Shown here one piece after another: positions 1 to 6,593 of a stretch of DNA of 10,154 nt. Under the pieces are notes generated by a model. It did no database searches, was not told where the DNA came from, and saw only the letters and a list, made by a program, of their open reading frames with translations. This stretch comes from Faecalibacterium prausnitzii (GTDB taxonomy: Bacteria; Bacillota; Clostridia; Oscillospirales; Ruminococcaceae): contig DCCL01000195.1 of NCBI GenBank assembly GCA_002313795.1, forward strand, positions 863 through 11,016. The letters run 5' to 3'. How positions within the stretch are numbered: the first letter of the stretch is position 1; the number at the start of each line of letters is the position of its first letter. A program made the translations under genes and the position numbers.

Positions 1-1115
1 GCCAGAATGCCCATGTAGCCGCCCAGGCAGGGGCCGCAGGTGGGAGTGGAGACGATGCAGCCTGCATCGATGAAGGCCGTGGTCCAGCCCCGGAGGATGC
101 ACTCCTTATAAACAGCCATGGTGGCGGGGATGATGATGCCGCGGACGCCCTTGGCGATGTGCTTGCCCTTCAGGATGTTATAAGCGGCCTCCATGTCCTC
201 GAGACGGCCATTGGTGCAGCTGCCGATGACCACCTGATCGATCTTGATGTCCTTGCCATCGCTGGCGGGGTGGGTGTTCTCGGGCAGGTGGGGGTAGCTG
301 ACGGTGGGCTCCAGCTTGGAGAGGTCGATCTCAATGGTCTTCTCGTATTCGGCATCCGGGTCAGCCTCATAGAACACCGGCTCACGCTGGCTGCGGCCAT
401 TCAGGTAGGTTTTGGTCACGTCATCCACCGGGAAGATGCCGTTCTTGGCACCGGCCTCAATGGCCATGTTGCAGATGCTCAGACGGTCATCCATGGAGAG
501 TGAGGCCACGCCGGGGCCGGTGAACTCCATGGACTTATACAGAGCGCCGTCCACACCGATCATGCCGATGATGTGGAGGATGAGATCCTTGCCGGAGACC
601 AGCGGGGGCAGCTTGCCGGTCAGGACGAACCTGATGGCAGAGGGCACCTTGAACCATGCCATGCCGGTAGCCATACCGGCGGCCATATCGGTGGAGCCGA
701 CGCCGGTGGAGAACGCACCCAGGGCACCGTAGGTGCAGGTGTGGCTGTCGGCACCGATGACGCAGTCACCTGCGGTCACGATGCCCTTTTCGGGCAGCAG
801 GGCGTGCTCGATGCCCATCTGACCCACATCGTAGAAGTTGAGGATATCGTACTTGTTGGCGAACTCGCGGCACTGCTTGGACTGGGTCGCGCTCTTGATG
901 TCCTTGTTGGGCACGAAGTGGTCCAGCACGATGGCGATATGCTCCTTGTCGAACACACTGTCGAAACCGGCCTTCTCAAACTCGTTGACGGCCACCGGGG
1001 TGGTGATATCGTTGCCCAGCACGATGTCGAGCTTGGCATTGATGAGCTGGCCCGCCTTGACCTCGGCAAGCCCTGCGTGTGCGGCCAGAATTTTCTGCGT
1101 CTGGGTCATTCCCAT
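1..1115 (-). CDS. leuC: 3-isopropylmalate dehydratase large subunit, LeuC (partial, C-terminus beyond left edge)
   Basis: With LeuD, this aconitase-family protein isomerises 2-isopropylmalate to 3-isopropylmalate, the second leucine-specific step, using a [4Fe-4S] cluster in the cytosol. About 371 residues are visible. The three cluster cysteines are present: C300 in GSCTNG, and C360 and C363 in PTCGPCLGG. Other family signatures are the [20 protein letters not shown] stretch and FVPNKD near the N-terminus. The shorter family members are about 420 residues, so roughly 50 C-terminal residues are missing because the window ends, not because the gene is broken. The start is the ATG at 1113-1115, 7 bases after GGAGAG; a second in-frame ATG at 1107-1109 is less well spaced. 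The gene lies 128 bases after leuA on the same strand, with no obvious terminator between them, so it probably shares the T-box-controlled transcript. Homoaconitase-like enzymes are similar, but the leuA neighbour favours LeuC. Confidence 0.96.
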   Translation of the reverse strand, partial: MGMTQTQKILAAHAGLAEVKAGQLINAKLDIVLGNDITTPVAVNEFEKAGFDSVFDKEHIAIVLDHFVPNKDIKSATQSKQCREFANKYDILNFYDVGQMGIEHALLPEKGIVTAGDCVIGADSHTCTYGALGAFSTGVGSTDMAAGMATGMAWFKVPSAIRFVLTGKLPPLVSGKDLILHIIGMIGVDGALYKSMEFTGPGVASLSMDDRLSICNMAIEAGAKNGIFPVDDVTKTYLNGRSQREPVFYEADPDAEYEKTIEIDLSKLEPTVSYPHLPENTHPASDGKDIKIDQVVIGSCTNGRLEDMEAAYNILKGKHIAKGVRGIIIPATMAVYKECILRGWTTAFIDAGCIVSTPTCGPCLGGYMGIL

Positions 1116-1243
1116 GATGGTACTCTCCTTTTATCTCTGTGTAATGATGTGCGCGGGATCAGCCTTCCCCAAAATGAGGGTGCGCCGTCCGTTCAGTTTT
1201 GCGGCCCCCTCATCAGCCGCCTGCAGCGGCAAGGCTGGCATTT

Positions 1244-2896
1244 TTACTTATTGTTGATGGCACTCACCAGTGCATGGACACCGGCCACGATGATATCGGT
1301 ATCGGTGCCTGCGCCCCAGGTCACGGTGCCGTCGCCCCACACAAGGCCCACATAAGAAGCAGCGCGGGAGGTAGAGCCTTCATCCAGGCTGTGTTCGGAG
1401 TAGGTCTCAAGGTGGAAGTCCATGCCGGTGGCGCTCTGGATGGCATTTGCCACGGCATCCAGACGGCCATTGCCCACCGAGGTGATGACCTTGCGCTGAC
1501 CGTTCATCTCCAGCACGACGGTGGCGGTAATGCCTGCGACCTGTGCGAAGTGGGCTTCAATGACATTCAGCGGCTTCTGCTTATTGAGGAAGGTATCCTC
1601 GAAGATATGGAGCACTTCGCTGGCGCTCAGTTCCTTGTGGTTGTGGTCCGAAACACTCTTGACCTTGTAGCCCAGAGCCTCCCGCATCTTGGCGGGCAGG
1701 TTGTAACCGTAGTTCTGCTCCAGCACAAAGCCGATGCCGCCCTTGCCGCTCTGGCTGTTGATGCGGATGACATCTGCATCGTAGGTGCGGCCGATATCGT
1801 GGGGGTCCACCGGGATGTAGGGGCAGGTCCAGCGGTGTTCGCCGTGCTCCTTGCGGTAGGCCATGCCCTTTGCGATGGCGTCCTGATGGCTGCCCGAGAA
1901 GGCAGCGAACACCAGCTGGCCGGCGTAGGGGGTGCGCTCGTAGATGTGCATCCGGGTCACACGCTCATAGGTAGCGCAGATCTCCGGCATGTTGGAGAAG
2001 TCCAGCTTGGGGTCAACGCCGTGGCTGTACATATTCATAGCCAGGGTCACAGCGTCCACGTTGCCGGTGCGCTCACCGTTGCCGAAGAGGCAGCACTCCA
2101 CGCGCTGGGCACCTGCCAGCACAGCCAGCTCGGCACAGGCCACGCCGGTGCCGCGGTCGTTATGGGGATGGGTGGAGATGATAACGCTGTCGCGGTATTT
2201 CAGATGCTTGTCGCAATACTCGATCTGGTTGGCGTAGACGTGGGGCATGCTCATCTCCACCGTGACCGGCAGGTTGATGATCATGGGGCGGTCGGGAGTG
2301 GGCTGCATGATGTCCAGCACTGCGTTGCAGACGTCCACGGCGTAGTCCACCTCGGTGCCAGTGAAGCTCTCGGGGCTGTACTCAAAGAGGAAATTGCCCT
2401 CGTACTCCTCGCTCAGCTGCTTGACCAGCTTTGCGCCGTCGGTAGCGATCTGCTTGATCTCTTCCTTGCTCTTGTGGAATACCTGCTCCCGCTGGGCTAC
2501 CGAAGTAGAGTTATAGAAGTGGATGACGGCCCGGGGTGCGCCCTTGACAGCCTCGAAGGTCTTGCGGATGATGTGGTCGCGGCACTGGGTCAACACCTGC
2601 ACGGTAACATCCTCGGGGATCATGTTTTTCTCGATGAGGGTGCGCAGGAACTCGTACTCGGTCTCGCTGGCAGCGGGGAAACCGACCTCGATCTCCTTGA
2701 AGCCGATCTTGACCAGCATCTGGAAGAACTCCAGCTTTTCCTCCAGGCTCATGGGAACGATCAGGGCCTGGTTGCCGTCCCGCAGGTCCACGCTGCACCA
2801 TGCAGGGGCCTTTTCGATGTGGTCTTTCTTAACCCAGCTGTCATAACCGTCGGGTACGGGGTAATATCCCGGTGCGTACTTGGTAGCATCCATCAT
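1244..2896 (-). CDS. leuA: 2-isopropylmalate synthase, LeuA (about 550 aa form)
   Basis: Condenses acetyl-CoA with 2-oxoisovalerate to make 2-isopropylmalate, the committed step of leucine synthesis, in the cytosol. The N-terminal HMGL-like TIM barrel shows the catalytic SVDLRDGNQ motif (residues 35-43), the metal-binding pair H243 and H245 in STHPHNDRGTG, and the signature GNGERTGNVD (residues 272-281) with N279 as a likely further metal ligand. The last 120 or so residues match the LeuA allosteric domain that binds leucine for feedback inhibition, including GNGRLDAVANAI. At 550 residues with an N-terminal extension before the barrel, it fits the longer LeuA class found in actinobacteria and many clostridia rather than the 515-residue E. 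coli form. The start is the first of two adjacent ATG codons (2894-2896), 9 bases after GGAGG. It is the first gene after the T-box leader. The family assignment is firm; feedback control is inferred from the domain. Confidence 0.98.
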   Translation of the reverse strand: MMDATKYAPGYYPVPDGYDSWVKKDHIEKAPAWCSVDLRDGNQALIVPMSLEEKLEFFQMLVKIGFKEIEVGFPAASETEYEFLRTLIEKNMIPEDVTVQVLTQCRDHIIRKTFEAVKGAPRAVIHFYNSTSVAQREQVFHKSKEEIKQIATDGAKLVKQLSEEYEGNFLFEYSPESFTGTEVDYAVDVCNAVLDIMQPTPDRPMIINLPVTVEMSMPHVYANQIEYCDKHLKYRDSVIISTHPHNDRGTGVACAELAVLAGAQRVECCLFGNGERTGNVDAVTLAMNMYSHGVDPKLDFSNMPEICATYERVTRMHIYERTPYAGQLVFAAFSGSHQDAIAKGMAYRKEHGEHRWTCPYIPVDPHDIGRTYDADVIRINSQSGKGGIGFVLEQNYGYNLPAKMREALGYKVKSVSDHNHKELSASEVLHIFEDTFLNKQKPLNVIEAHFAQVAGITATVVLEMNGQRKVITSVGNGRLDAVANAIQSATGMDFHLETYSEHSLDEGSTSRAASYVGLVWGDGTVTWGAGTDTDIIVAGVHALVSAINNK

Positions 2897-2928
2897 CTTC
2901 GTTGTCCTCCATTGTTACACTCTTTTGT

Positions 2929-2982
2929 AAACGAAAAGGCTCTCGTCTCTCAAAGGACGAAATCCCCTGAGAGACGAGAGCC
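2929..2982 (-). terminator. T-box attenuator hairpin upstream of leuA
   Basis: On the minus strand, GGCTCTCGTCTCTCA (2968-2982) pairs perfectly over 15 bases with TGAGAGACGAGAGCC (2938-2952), with a 15-base loop, followed by TTTTCGTTT (2929-2937). It lies just after the T-box motif and 32 bases before the leuA ATG, which is the expected place for the terminator half of a T-box switch. Confidence 0.95.
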
Positions 2983-3241
2983 TGTAAATTCTGTTACAGG
3001 GCACCCGTGGTACCACTCTCTTTGCTGTGCTGTGCACAGCCGCTCTGCACGATCAGCCCATAGGCGAATCGCTGCCCCTGTAACGGTGGGCTTCCGTCAA
3101 GGCCTACTGTCTGCTTCAGCCCTGCCGCTCAGGGGCCAGTAACCGAAACCCTCCGCACCGCCTTGCACCACCCGGCAGCTCTCTGCACGCAGAAGAAGAT
3201 CGTTTTTTCCCCGTCAACGCATTTGCGCTTTGTTTAAAGTG
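2929..3241 (-). ncRNA. T-box leader (leucine type) controlling leuA-leuC
   Basis: An untranslated leader that senses uncharged tRNA and controls premature termination. Read on the minus strand, it holds the Stem I landmark AGAGAG (3179-3184) followed by GGGTGGTGCAA (3163-3173), a 7-bp hairpin GCTGTGC-ACA-GCACAGC (3024-3040), the conserved T-box AGTGGTACCACGGG (3004-3017), and an intrinsic terminator. The TGGT of the T-box can pair with an ACCA tRNA 3' end, which fits tRNA-Leu. The specifier codon is probably in the Stem I 3' strand around 3137-3142. There, TTA (3140-3142) and CTG (3137-3139) stand side by side and both encode leucine; I cannot decide which is used. Leucine specificity rests mainly on the downstream genes. 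Low leucine should stabilise the antiterminator and allow readthrough into leuA. Confidence 0.93.
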
Positions 3242-3246
3242 AATTC

Positions 3247-3275
3247 ATTTTAGCAAAACCTGTTCCCCCTGTCAA
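3247..3275 (-). promoter_or_regulatory. SigA-type promoter of the leu operon
   Basis: On the minus strand, TTGACA (3270-3275) and TAAAAT (3247-3252) are separated by 17 bases, which is almost a perfect housekeeping promoter. Transcription would start near 3240, just at the 5' end of the T-box leader, so control is likely by attenuation rather than at initiation. Confidence 0.9.
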
Positions 3276-3376
3276 GAAGTTTGCCTCACATGAAAAATGA
3301 AACAATTTCACATGATATGCAGTACGATTTTCCAAAATTTGCGGATATGGGATTTGGGCCCTGCCGGGCACTTTTG

Positions 3377-3405
3377 TTGTATCCCGTCAGAACGTATGGT
3401 ACAAT
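3377..3405 (+). promoter_or_regulatory. Promoter of ftsH
   Basis: TTGTAT (3377-3382), a 17-base spacer and TACAAT (3400-3405), preceded by TG one base upstream (extended -10, 3397-3398). The start would fall near 3412, giving a leader of about 240 bases before the ftsH ATG. It is divergent from the leu promoter about 100 bases away. I see no better promoter closer to ftsH. Confidence 0.7.
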
Positions 3406-3411
3406 AAAAAC

Positions 3412-3652
3412 ACCACCCAAAAAGGCGGCATCCGGGCGCTGTCTGCATCAAAGGTGGTCCAGCTTCCCCGGACGCAAGCGCAAAAGGGGGATCAGTATTT
3501 TAGGAGCCAGGGTTCGCCGGTTTGTCAGGACATCGTCCGCCGGGCGCGCACCTTTGTGAAGAATCTGCGAAGTTTTTGCAAAGTTCGGCTCAAAACGCTG
3601 GTTTCTTAAACTCCGTCGTGGTATGCTGATTCTATCGTAAGGAGGGAAACAC
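3412..3652 (+). other. Long, apparently structured 5' leader of ftsH
   Basis: About 240 bases with no convincing reading frame. It can fold: CAAAGGTG (3449-3456) pairs perfectly with CACCTTTG (3549-3556), enclosing a hairpin GGAC-ATC-GTCC (3528-3538) set on an outer stem CGCCGG (3515-3520) with CCGGGCG (3540-3546, one bulged G), and a possible GTCC/GGAC stem (3457-3460 with 3470-3473). I do not recognise a known riboswitch or housekeeping RNA. The ftsH ribosome site GGAGGG lies at 3641-3646. Folding was judged by eye only. Confidence 0.4.
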
Positions 3653-5503
3653 ATGAAAGAAGTCAAGACCCCAAAAAAGCCGTTGGCCATCTATTATGCC
3701 ATCGTGCTGCTGGTGCTGCTTCTCCTGAACTTTGTGCTGGTGCCATGGATGAGTGAGCGCCAGGTCAAGGAAGTGGATTACGGCACCTTCATGTCCATGA
3801 CCGAAGACAAAGATATCGGCCGGGTGGACGTGGAATCCAACCAGATCATTTTCACCGATAAGGCAGAAAAACAGATCTACAAGACCGGCCTGATGAACGA
3901 CCCCGACCTGACCCAGCGCCTGTACGACGCAGGTGCCCAGTTCTCCAGCGAGATCGTGGAACAGGCTTCACCGCTGATGAGTTTCCTGCTCAGCTTCTTT
4001 CTGCCCATCGTCATCTTTGTGGCTCTGGGCAACTATATGAATAAGAAGCTGATGGAAAAGGCCGGCGGTGCCAACTCCATGATGTTCGGCGGCGTGGGCA
4101 AATCCAACGCCAAGGTCTACGTCCAGTCCACCCACGGCATCCGGTTTGCGGACGTGGCCGGCGAGGATGAGGCCAAGGACAACCTGCAGGAGATCGTCAA
4201 CTACCTGCACGACCCCAAGCAGTATGAAGAGATCGGTGCCTCCATGCCCAAGGGCATCCTGCTGGTGGGCCCTCCGGGCACCGGCAAGACCATGCTGGCA
4301 AAGGCCGTGGCCGGCGAGTCCAATGTCCCCTTCTTCTCCATCTCCGGCTCGGAGTTTGTGGAGATGTTCGTGGGCATGGGTGCTTCCAAGGTGCGTGACC
4401 TGTTCAAGCAGGCCAAGGAGAAAGCCCCCTGTATCGTGTTCATCGATGAGATCGATGCCATTGGCCAGAAGCGCAACAGCGGCCAGTATGGCGGCAACGA
4501 CGAGCGGGAGCAGACCCTGAACCAGCTGCTCACTGAGATGGATGGCTTTGAGGGCAACACCGGCGTCATTATCCTGGCCGCCACCAACCGTCCGGAATCC
4601 CTTGACCCCGCTCTGACCCGCCCCGGCCGCTTCGACCGCCGGGTGCCTGTTGAGCTGCCCGACCTGAAGGGCCGCGAAGAAATTCTGAAAGTCCACGCCA
4701 AGAAAGTGAAGATCGCTCCGGGCGTCGATTTCAGCACCGTGGCCCGGATGGCTTCCGGTGCCTCCGGTGCTGAGCTGGCCAACATCGTCAACGAGGCGGC
4801 GCTGCGTGCCGTTCGGGACGGCAGGCGCTTTGCGACACAGGCCGATCTGGAGGAGAGCATCGAGGTGGTCATCGCGGGCTATCAGAAGAAGAACGCCATC
4901 ATGACCGACCACGAGAAGAAGATCGTCTCCTACCACGAGATCGGCCACGCGCTGGTGGCGGCTTTGCAGAGCCACTCCGCCCCGGTGCAGAAGATCACCA
5001 TCGTGCCCCGCACCTCCGGCGCGCTGGGCTATACCATGCAGGTGGATGAGGGCAACCACTATCTGATGAGCAAGGAGGAGCTGGAAAACAAGATCGCCAC
5101 CCTGACCGGCGGACGCGCCGCCGAGGAAGTGGTGTTCAATTCCATCACCACCGGCGCTTCCAACGATATCGAACAGGCCACCAAGCTGGCCCGCGCAATG
5201 CTCACCCGCTATGGCATGAGCAAGGAATTTGACATGGTGGCTCTTGAGACGGTCAACAATCAGTATCTGGGCGGCGATACCTCTCTGGCCTGCTCTGCCC
5301 AGACCCAGTGTGAGATCGACCAGCGTGTGGTCGATCTGGTCAAGGCTCAGCACGAAAAGGCCATCAAGATTCTGACCGAGAACCGCGCAAAGCTGGATGA
5401 GCTGGCAAAGTACCTCTACCAGAAAGAGACCATCACCGGCGACGAGTTCATGGAGATCCTGAACGGCTCTGCTTCCGATAAGGACAAGAAGGAAAAAGAG
5501 TAA
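3653..5503 (+). CDS. ftsH: ATP-dependent zinc metalloprotease FtsH
   Basis: A membrane-anchored AAA+ protease that forms hexamers and degrades misassembled membrane proteins and short-lived cytosolic regulators. The 616 residues show, in order: a first membrane segment (about 11-31), a short extracytoplasmic domain (32-106), a second membrane segment (about 107-128), and then the AAA module. The AAA module has Walker A GPPGTGKT (206-213), pore motif FVG (239-241), Walker B IVFIDEID (261-268) and the second region of homology ending RPGRFDRR (323-330). The peptidase domain has the zinc site HEIGH (428-432) and a likely third ligand D505 in ASNDIEQAT. The C-terminus is Lys-rich and somewhat shorter than the 644-residue E. 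coli protein, which is normal for this family. The ATG follows GGAGGG with 6 bases between. It appears to be a single-gene unit with its own promoter and long leader. All catalytic residues are intact. Confidence 0.98.
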   Translation: MKEVKTPKKPLAIYYAIVLLVLLLLNFVLVPWMSERQVKEVDYGTFMSMTEDKDIGRVDVESNQIIFTDKAEKQIYKTGLMNDPDLTQRLYDAGAQFSSEIVEQASPLMSFLLSFFLPIVIFVALGNYMNKKLMEKAGGANSMMFGGVGKSNAKVYVQSTHGIRFADVAGEDEAKDNLQEIVNYLHDPKQYEEIGASMPKGILLVGPPGTGKTMLAKAVAGESNVPFFSISGSEFVEMFVGMGASKVRDLFKQAKEKAPCIVFIDEIDAIGQKRNSGQYGGNDEREQTLNQLLTEMDGFEGNTGVIILAATNRPESLDPALTRPGRFDRRVPVELPDLKGREEILKVHAKKVKIAPGVDFSTVARMASGASGAELANIVNEAALRAVRDGRRFATQADLEESIEVVIAGYQKKNAIMTDHEKKIVSYHEIGHALVAALQSHSAPVQKITIVPRTSGALGYTMQVDEGNHYLMSKEELENKIATLTGGRAAEEVVFNSITTGASNDIEQATKLARAMLTRYGMSKEFDMVALETVNNQYLGGDTSLACSAQTQCEIDQRVVDLVKAQHEKAIKILTENRAKLDELAKYLYQKETITGDEFMEILNGSASDKDKKEKE

Positions 5504-5540
5504 GTCTGCCGACAGGTTTGCTCTGAGCAGGAATGAGGCC

Positions 5541-5692
5541 GGGCAGAGGGCGGTTTTCTGCCGAGCGGCTCAATCGTAAACTTGTTTGCGATAGCTGGCA
5601 GGAAACTGCCGGACTGCCCAGCCGATGAGATGCAGCATCCGGCTCCCGCTCCGGTATTCTCGGCGGCGAAAAGCAGCACTGCAGCTCTGCCC
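5541..5692 (+). other. Candidate structured RNA in the ftsH 3' gap
   Basis: The 356 bases between ftsH and the next gene have no credible coding region. Within them, GGGCAGAG (5541-5548) pairs perfectly with CTCTGCCC (5685-5692). Inside this closing helix are GGCGG-TTTT-CTGCC (5549-5562), TCGTAAA-CTTG-TTTGCGA (5574-5591, a stable CUUG-type loop), CTGGCAG-GAAA-CTGCCGG (5595-5612, a GNRA-type loop) and AGCCG-ATG paired with CAT-C-CGGCT (about 5621-5645). The loop sequences favour the plus strand, and an intrinsic terminator follows at 5747. This could be a 3' untranslated element of ftsH, an independent small RNA, or a leader of the secreted-protein gene. I do not match it to a named RNA family, and the word CTGCC/GGCAG recurs, so other pairings compete. 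Confidence 0.35.
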
Positions 5693-5746
5693 TTCTCCTC
5701 TGTCTCAACAAATCCAAAAAAGAATCCGTTCCCCTGCAATAATCCG

Positions 5747-5790
5747 ACCGCCGTATCCGTATTCATTACAGATACGGCGGTTTTGATTTC
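5747..5790 (+). terminator. Intrinsic terminator between ftsH and the secreted-protein gene
   Basis: CCGCCGTATC (5748-5757) pairs with GATACGGCGG (5771-5780). A further GTA/TAC lies inside it past one mismatch, an A-T pair can be added at the base, and TTTTGATTTC (5781-5790) follows. It is 244 bases after the ftsH stop and 70 bases before the next ATG. It could end the ftsH transcript or act as an attenuator for the downstream gene. Confidence 0.85.
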
Positions 5791-5820
5791 CCCCGTATCC
5801 TGCAAATCACAAAAAACGAT

Positions 5821-5850
5821 CTGCGGCTTCTGCCGCAGCCTTACAGGAGG
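5821..5850 (+). promoter_or_regulatory. Hairpin and ribosome site before the secreted-protein gene
   Basis: CTGCGGC-TTCT-GCCGCAG (5821-5838) is a perfect 7-bp stem with a four-base loop, ending 6 bases before the ribosome site AGGAGG (5845-5850). The site is 9 bases from the ATG at 5860. The hairpin leaves the site exposed; it could mark or protect the mRNA 5' end. I found no convincing promoter between the terminator at 5747 and this point. Confidence 0.5.
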
Positions 5851-5859
5851 ATACCACAT

Positions 5860-6498
5860 ATGAGACTGCTGAATAAAAAGAATGCCCGCCGCGCCGCTGC
5901 TGCCGCTGCTCTGCTGACTATGACTGCCGCTATGAGCGTGGGCGCATTTGCTGCCGATACCGACGATGCCGTTATTGCCGGTTATCTGCCCCCTCAGCCT
6001 GAGAGCGTCATGATTCAGGGCGATATCGCCCTCCACTCCGGCGACCAGCTCGTTGACGGCCAGACCGACCCCAATTACGGCGGCTATGCCTCCCCGGTGG
6101 AGAACCCCGTTCAGGGCGATGTGATGATGATTTCTGACGTGACCACTACCCTGCCCTCCGATACGCTGGTGGAGAAAAGCGAGGCCCGCTATACCGTCAA
6201 GGGTCTGCTGGGCAAGCAGGTGCTCTACACCGCCCGTCAGGATGGCCGCGTGCTCACCCTGTCTGTCCCTGAGGATACTGCCACCTTCCGCACCACCATC
6301 CTCGATATGCAGACCCTGCTGAATCAGGGCGTGAGCACCGTTGTGCTCCAGACCAACAAGACTTCCACTACCCTGAACCTCACCCTGCTGTGCGGCGACC
6401 AGAAGCCCGGCACCAAGGTAACGCTGCGCCATATCGGCAGCAACGCCTCCCTCACCGTGGGCTTCCGCAACCGCCGCGACCTCACCATTGGCCGCTGA
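5860..6498 (+). CDS. Secreted protein of unknown function, 212 aa
   Basis: I do not recognise the family. The protein begins with a clear Sec signal peptide: a basic start (MRLLNKKNARR), an Ala/Leu-rich core (residues 12-28), and a cleavage site after GAFA (residue 31). There is no lipobox cysteine, sortase motif or later membrane segment, so the mature 181 residues are probably released or loosely wall-bound. The first 80 mature residues are acidic and rich in Pro, Gly, Asp and Met, suggesting a flexible region. From about residue 105 the pattern alternates hydrophobic and polar residues (for example TVKGLLGKQVLYTA and STTLNLTLLC), which suggests beta strands. The last 20 residues are basic. 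There is one cysteine in the mature part. The start is the ATG at 5860, 9 bases after AGGAGG. It converges with dnaK and seems to be a single-gene unit. Coding is well supported; the function is unknown. Confidence 0.88.
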   Translation: MRLLNKKNARRAAAAAALLTMTAAMSVGAFAADTDDAVIAGYLPPQPESVMIQGDIALHSGDQLVDGQTDPNYGGYASPVENPVQGDVMMISDVTTTLPSDTLVEKSEARYTVKGLLGKQVLYTARQDGRVLTLSVPEDTATFRTTILDMQTLLNQGVSTVVLQTNKTSTTLNLTLLCGDQKPGTKVTLRHIGSNASLTVGFRNRRDLTIGR

Positions 6499-6540
6499 GT
6501 CGTAATCCCAGACATTTTCTCTCCTCTTTTTCCATAGATA

Positions 6541-6577
6541 CCAAAAAGGACTCCATCCCTTGCGGGGTGGAGTCCTT
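6541..6577. terminator. Terminator between the convergent secreted-protein gene and dnaK
   Basis: AAGGACTCCA (6546-6555) pairs with TGGAGTCCTT (6568-6577), extended inward by CCC/GGG. On the minus strand it is followed by TTTTTGG, 17 bases after the dnaK stop, so it is a good dnaK terminator. On the plus strand the following sequence is only moderately T-rich (GCTGTTTCT), so it may also end the upstream transcript, less efficiently. Confidence 0.85.
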
Positions 6578-6593
6578 GCTGTTTCTATCGGTT

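Noticed and set aside
1199..3142. A 647-codon open frame on the plus strand opposite leuA
   Set aside because: It is antisense to a complete, conserved leuA and runs into the T-box leader. It has no ribosome site and its His/Val/Gly-rich product is typical of an opposite-strand shadow in GC-rich DNA.
3004..3160. tRNA-like GC-rich words in the leader region
   Set aside because: No cloverleaf or T-arm consensus can be formed; the conserved words belong to the T-box.
3281..3559. A 92-codon open frame on the plus strand in the leu-ftsH gap
   Set aside because: It starts upstream of the ftsH promoter, so the transcript starting near 3412 would not contain its start codon. It has no ribosome site and no family resemblance.
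3412..3560. SRP RNA, 6S RNA or a second T-box in the ftsH leader
   Set aside because: The SRP loop motif and the T-box core TGGNACCGCG are absent (TGGTCC is present instead), and the fold is not the single long rod of 6S RNA.
3968..5353. A 461-codon open frame on the minus strand opposite ftsH
   Set aside because: Entirely antisense to ftsH, with no ribosome site or promoter and no recognisable domain.
5416..6432. A 338-codon open frame on the minus strand across the ftsH end and the secreted-protein gene
   Set aside because: It overlaps two well-supported genes and a terminator, and its composition is that of a shadow frame.
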